DNA of 64,000 nt from Xanthobacteraceae bacterium (GTDB lineage: Bacteria; Pseudomonadota; Alphaproteobacteria; Rhizobiales; Xanthobacteraceae): the NCBI GenBank assembly GCA_019635585.1, contig JAHBZE010000002.1, positions 186,001 through 250,000 on the forward strand. Direction: 5' to 3'. The notes beneath the pieces are model-generated. The model worked only from the letters and a program-made list of their open reading frames with translations. It was not told where the DNA came from and made no database searches. Below are positions 61,326 through 64,000 of the stretch, piece by piece (position 1 is the first letter of the stretch; every line of letters starts with the position of its first letter). Made by a program: the position numbers and the translations under genes.

Positions 61326-62956
61326 GCCGCAACCTCCGTGCTGCTCGCCACGAAACGGTCGACGGACGCGCGCAGATCGCGCGACTGCTGGCCGAGTTCG
61401 GCGGAAACCTCGGTAACGAGACGCGCCGCGCGTTTTGCATCGGCGATCAGACCCGCGACATGCTGGAAAGTGTCGGCGAGCCCGCGCACGTCTTCCGCCG
61501 TGCGTGCCGTATTGGTGGTGATCGCTTGCGAACTCGCATGCTGCTCGCGGATCGAAGCGGCAATCGTGACCGCGCCGCTATCGACCTGCTCGACGGAGCC
61601 GACGAGTTTCGTCACACGCTCGGCGATCCGCAGCGAGGCGTCGGTAATGCCGGTAAGGCCGTCGCGAATTTCTTCCGTTGCCTGTGCGGTCTTGGTGGCT
61701 AGCTGCTTCACTTCGCTCGCGACCACTGCGAAGCCACGTCCGGCCTCGCCCGCCCGCGCCGCCTCGATGGTGGCATTGAGCGCGAGCAGATTAGTCTGGC
61801 TCGCTACGTCCTGAATGAGCGCGATCACGGCCTCGATGGTGCGGGCGGATTCGGTAAGCGCGCGCGCGTCTTCGTTGGCGGCCTGCACCAATTGGCGGGC
61901 CGAAGCCGTTACGTGCGAGGTGCGTTCGGTTTCGGCGACGACATTCGTCATCGTGTTCGCGATCCCGTCGATCGAAGATGCGACGATATCGACATGTTCG
62001 GAGACGCGCTGCGTCGATTCCGCGCTCGCCGCGGCCCGCTCGTCGGCGGTCGATGAAATCGACAGCAGGTCTTTCGAGGCCACCGCCATCTGCCCCGCGT
62101 GTTCCTCGAGCCGGTGGACGATCTCGCCGATCCGCGCCTGGAACGCAGCGCTTTCGCGCTTGAGATTTTCCTGCCGCGACAGGCGGTCGGATAATTTGTC
62201 GTTCTCGAGCCGCGACAACTCTTCCTCGCGCTTCACCAGCGCGAAATGATTGACCAGCGATCTTGCAAGCGCGCCTACCTCGTCGCGCCGCAGCGCCTCG
62301 TTGGCGAGCGATTGCGAGAACTTCCTGCCGCGCTTCAAGACCACGGCCATGCGGCTCAGCGGCTTCACCAGCCAGCGAAACTCGAGAAGCAGGATTTGAC
62401 CGAGCACGAACATCGAAAGCAGCACGATCAGAATCTTGTTCTTGCGGTCGTGCGAGATCATTTCGGCGAGCGCTTCCTGGCTTGCGGTCACCCGCGCAAT
62501 CAGGTTCTTTTCTATTTCGGAGCGGGCCTGCACGAGTTCCTGCAAGGCCTTCGGGCGCTCCGGATGATTGAGCGCTAACGGTACCAGCGCTGTAACGGCC
62601 TTCGCCATATCGGCCGATGCTTTCGTGATGCCGTCGTCTTTCGCGGCGCCACGAATCTCGGCAAGCGAAGTCAACACCGCTTGGCCGGCGTTGTCCGGCT
62701 CCAGGCCGCGCGCCAATTGAGAGTACGCGTTGTAGGATGTGTTATGCGCCTTCAGCGCCGCAGCGGTCGCCGCGATCTGCCCGGAGAAGTGGGAAATGCG
62801 GACGGTCTGGATGATTTCCACCGTCGCGTAGAGCGAAAACAGAAATCCGAGCATCCCCGCCCAAATGGCCATTCGCTGCCCGACCTGGGCGCGGAACGAG
62901 CGCGGAAACATCCCGAAAAACCTTTGGCTGCAATGCCGCGAAGGTATCGGGCTCAT
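61322..62956 (-). CDS. Membrane methyl-accepting chemotaxis protein
   Basis: The 544-residue receptor has membrane helices at about 29-49 and 174-192 around a periplasmic domain of about 125 residues, a HAMP-like segment ([19 protein letters not shown]), and the signalling hairpin ([39 protein letters not shown]). GGAGGAAGGA lies about 10 bases before the ATG at 62956; in-frame ATGs further up belong to a shadow frame. Its stop overlaps the cytochrome b561 start. The ligand is unknown; coupling to a redox protein suggests redox or oxygen sensing, which is an inference. Confidence 0.9.
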   Translation of the reverse strand: MSPIPSRHCSQRFFGMFPRSFRAQVGQRMAIWAGMLGFLFSLYATVEIIQTVRISHFSGQIAATAAALKAHNTSYNAYSQLARGLEPDNAGQAVLTSLAEIRGAAKDDGITKASADMAKAVTALVPLALNHPERPKALQELVQARSEIEKNLIARVTASQEALAEMISHDRKNKILIVLLSMFVLGQILLLEFRWLVKPLSRMAVVLKRGRKFSQSLANEALRRDEVGALARSLVNHFALVKREEELSRLENDKLSDRLSRQENLKRESAAFQARIGEIVHRLEEHAGQMAVASKDLLSISSTADERAAASAESTQRVSEHVDIVASSIDGIANTMTNVVAETERTSHVTASARQLVQAANEDARALTESARTIEAVIALIQDVASQTNLLALNATIEAARAGEAGRGFAVVASEVKQLATKTAQATEEIRDGLTGITDASLRIAERVTKLVGSVEQVDSGAVTIAASIREQHASSQAITTNTARTAEDVRGLADTFQHVAGLIADAKRAARLVTEVSAELGQQSRDLRASVDRFVASSTEVAA

Positions 62957-63035
62957 GGTTAATAAATCCTTCCTCCCCGTCTTGCAGGCGTGCGAACGTT
63001 GTTTTTCGTAGTGAAATCGCGGATCGTCGCGTTTC

Positions 63036-64000
63036 ATGAAAAACGGGGACGCTTTCCGCCTCAGCGATGAACAACGGATCGACTGGCTGCGCCTGATCCG
63101 CGCCGAGAATGTCGGCCCGCGCACGTTTCGCATCCTCATCAATCAATTCGGCGGCGCGGGTCCGGCCGCGCGCCTGCTTCCCGAACTCGCGCGCCGCGGC
63201 GGACGCTCGATCATCAACATCCCGAGCCGGGAAGATGCCGAGCGCGAGTTGAGCGAAGCCTCGCGCATCGGCGTGCGCTATGTCGCGCTCGGCGAAGCAG
63301 CTTACCCGAAGTTGCTTCGCGAAATCGACGACCCGCCGCCGTTGCTCGCGATCCGGGGCAATGGCGAAGTCTTTTCGCGCCCTGCGATCGCGATGGTCGG
63401 CGCGCGCAACGCCTCGGTCGCGGGCACGCGCTACGCGGCTTCGCTCGCGCGCGAATTCGGCGAAGCCGGTTTTGCGGTGATTTCCGGTTTGGCACGCGGT
63501 ATCGATTCCGCCGCACACCGCGCCGCGCTTAATACGGGCACTGTTGCAGTTCTCGCAGGCGGCCACGCCAAGCCCTATCCGACCGAGAACGAAAAGCTTC
63601 TGGAGGCGCTCCTCGAACACGGCGCGGCGGTAAGCGAAATGCCCCATCGCTGGGAGCCGCGCGCACGCGACTTCCCTCGCCGCAACCGGCTGATCTCGGG
63701 GCTCGCCGCCGGCGTCGTCGTGGTCGAAGCGGCGGAGCGTTCCGGTTCGCTCATCACCGCAAGACTCGCCGGCGAACAGGGCCGTGAAGTTTTCGCGGTG
63801 CCCGGCTCTCCCGCCGATCCGCGCGCCGGCGGCACCAACCGCCTCATCAAGCAGGGCGCGACCCTTGTTACCTCGGCGGCGGACGTGATCGAAAATCTCA
63901 AACCGATGCTTGGTCTCAGCCAGCCTGTCGTCGCGCGCGAGCCGGAGATTGTGATTCCCGCCGAACCGTCGCCGACAGGCGACGAACTACGTGAACGGAT
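63036..64000 (+). CDS. dprA: DNA-processing protein DprA, N-terminal part (cut by window end)
   Basis: DprA loads RecA on incoming single-stranded DNA during natural transformation. The visible 321 residues start [20 protein letters not shown] with a helical N domain, followed by the Rossmann-like DprA domain: [80 protein letters not shown] and [20 protein letters not shown]. The frame stays open to base 64000. The C-terminal winged-helix region lies outside the window. It is divergent from the chemoreceptor gene and continues the Rhizobiales plsY-dprA neighbourhood. Confidence 0.94.
   Translation, partial: MKNGDAFRLSDEQRIDWLRLIRAENVGPRTFRILINQFGGAGPAARLLPELARRGGRSIINIPSREDAERELSEASRIGVRYVALGEAAYPKLLREIDDPPPLLAIRGNGEVFSRPAIAMVGARNASVAGTRYAASLAREFGEAGFAVISGLARGIDSAAHRAALNTGTVAVLAGGHAKPYPTENEKLLEALLEHGAAVSEMPHRWEPRARDFPRRNRLISGLAAGVVVVEAAERSGSLITARLAGEQGREVFAVPGSPADPRAGGTNRLIKQGATLVTSAADVIENLKPMLGLSQPVVAREPEIVIPAEPSPTGDELRER

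Noticed and set aside
1-64000. CRISPR arrays, insertion sequences, prophage genes, attachment sites or toxin-antitoxin pairs
   Set aside because: I found no direct-repeat arrays, transposase or integrase motifs. The tRNA-Ser gene has no adjacent integrase and no duplicated 3' end that I could see.

Overview
The window looks like a chromosomal segment of a GC-rich alphaproteobacterium of the order Rhizobiales, close to Bradyrhizobium, Rhodopseudomonas or Xanthobacteraceae. The reasons are gene order (rsh-pdxJ-acpS-lepB-rnc-era; pyrB-pyrC-plsY-dprA), a Rhizobiales-type porin, Omp25-like barrels, a complete fds formate dehydrogenase operon, an AidB-like acyl-CoA dehydrogenase and EcfG-type promoters. 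I saw no insertion sequence, prophage, CRISPR array or rRNA gene. Family names come from reading translated sequence; no database search was run.

Layout. 1-5.8 kb: a tightly overlapping minus-strand housekeeping operon (rsh, pdxJ, acpS, lepB, rnc, era) behind rpoZ. 6-9 kb: NYN ribonuclease and family-5 uracil-DNA glycosylase (plus strand), then VOC protein, smpB and dapA (minus). 9-19.9 kb: cell-wall and envelope genes (Slt-type and MltB-type lytic transglycosylases, porin, outer-membrane protein) with a soluble chemoreceptor and a CHASE3 hybrid histidine kinase. 20-26 kb: fdsGBACD, an NAD-dependent molybdenum formate dehydrogenase. 26.3-31.9 kb: a heavy-metal RND efflux operon with an unusual fused adaptor. 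32.2-34.3 kb: tRNA-Ser(GCT), a structured leader ending in a terminator, and an amidotransferase of the N-acetylglutaminylglutamine amide type. 34.3-40 kb: a double-barrel outer-membrane protein, a Sel1 protein, two DUF2147 proteins, and an ECF sigma / RskA-like anti-sigma pair divergent from a DUF4394 protein. 40-47.5 kb: two GSTs, an isonitrile hydratase-like protein, an MFS transporter, an acid phosphatase, gatB and a CidA/CidB (LrgA/LrgB) pair. 47.6-53.5 kb: three small single-pass membrane proteins, a patatin lipoprotein, gatA-gatC, dps and a UPF0173 hydrolase. 53.6-64 kb: ruvX, an AEC transporter, two small exported paralogues, an AidB-like protein, pyrB, a degenerate pyrC, plsY, a chemoreceptor overlapping a cytochrome b561 gene, and dprA cut by the window end.

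The most interesting signal is regulatory. Exact GGAAC-N16-CGTT elements, the consensus of the alphaproteobacterial general-stress sigma factor EcfG, stand 26-52 bases before three unrelated-looking small genes (47652, 48088, 49951). Each encodes a single membrane helix followed by a low-complexity tail. I read these as a clustered set of stress-induced envelope proteins of unknown function. Other points worth a look are a multi-hairpin leader with a terminator ahead of the amidotransferase, dyad operators ahead of the fds and metal-efflux operons, a chemoreceptor translationally coupled to cytochrome b561, a possible CTG start for an MFS transporter, and a duplicated 3' end of the cytochrome gene.
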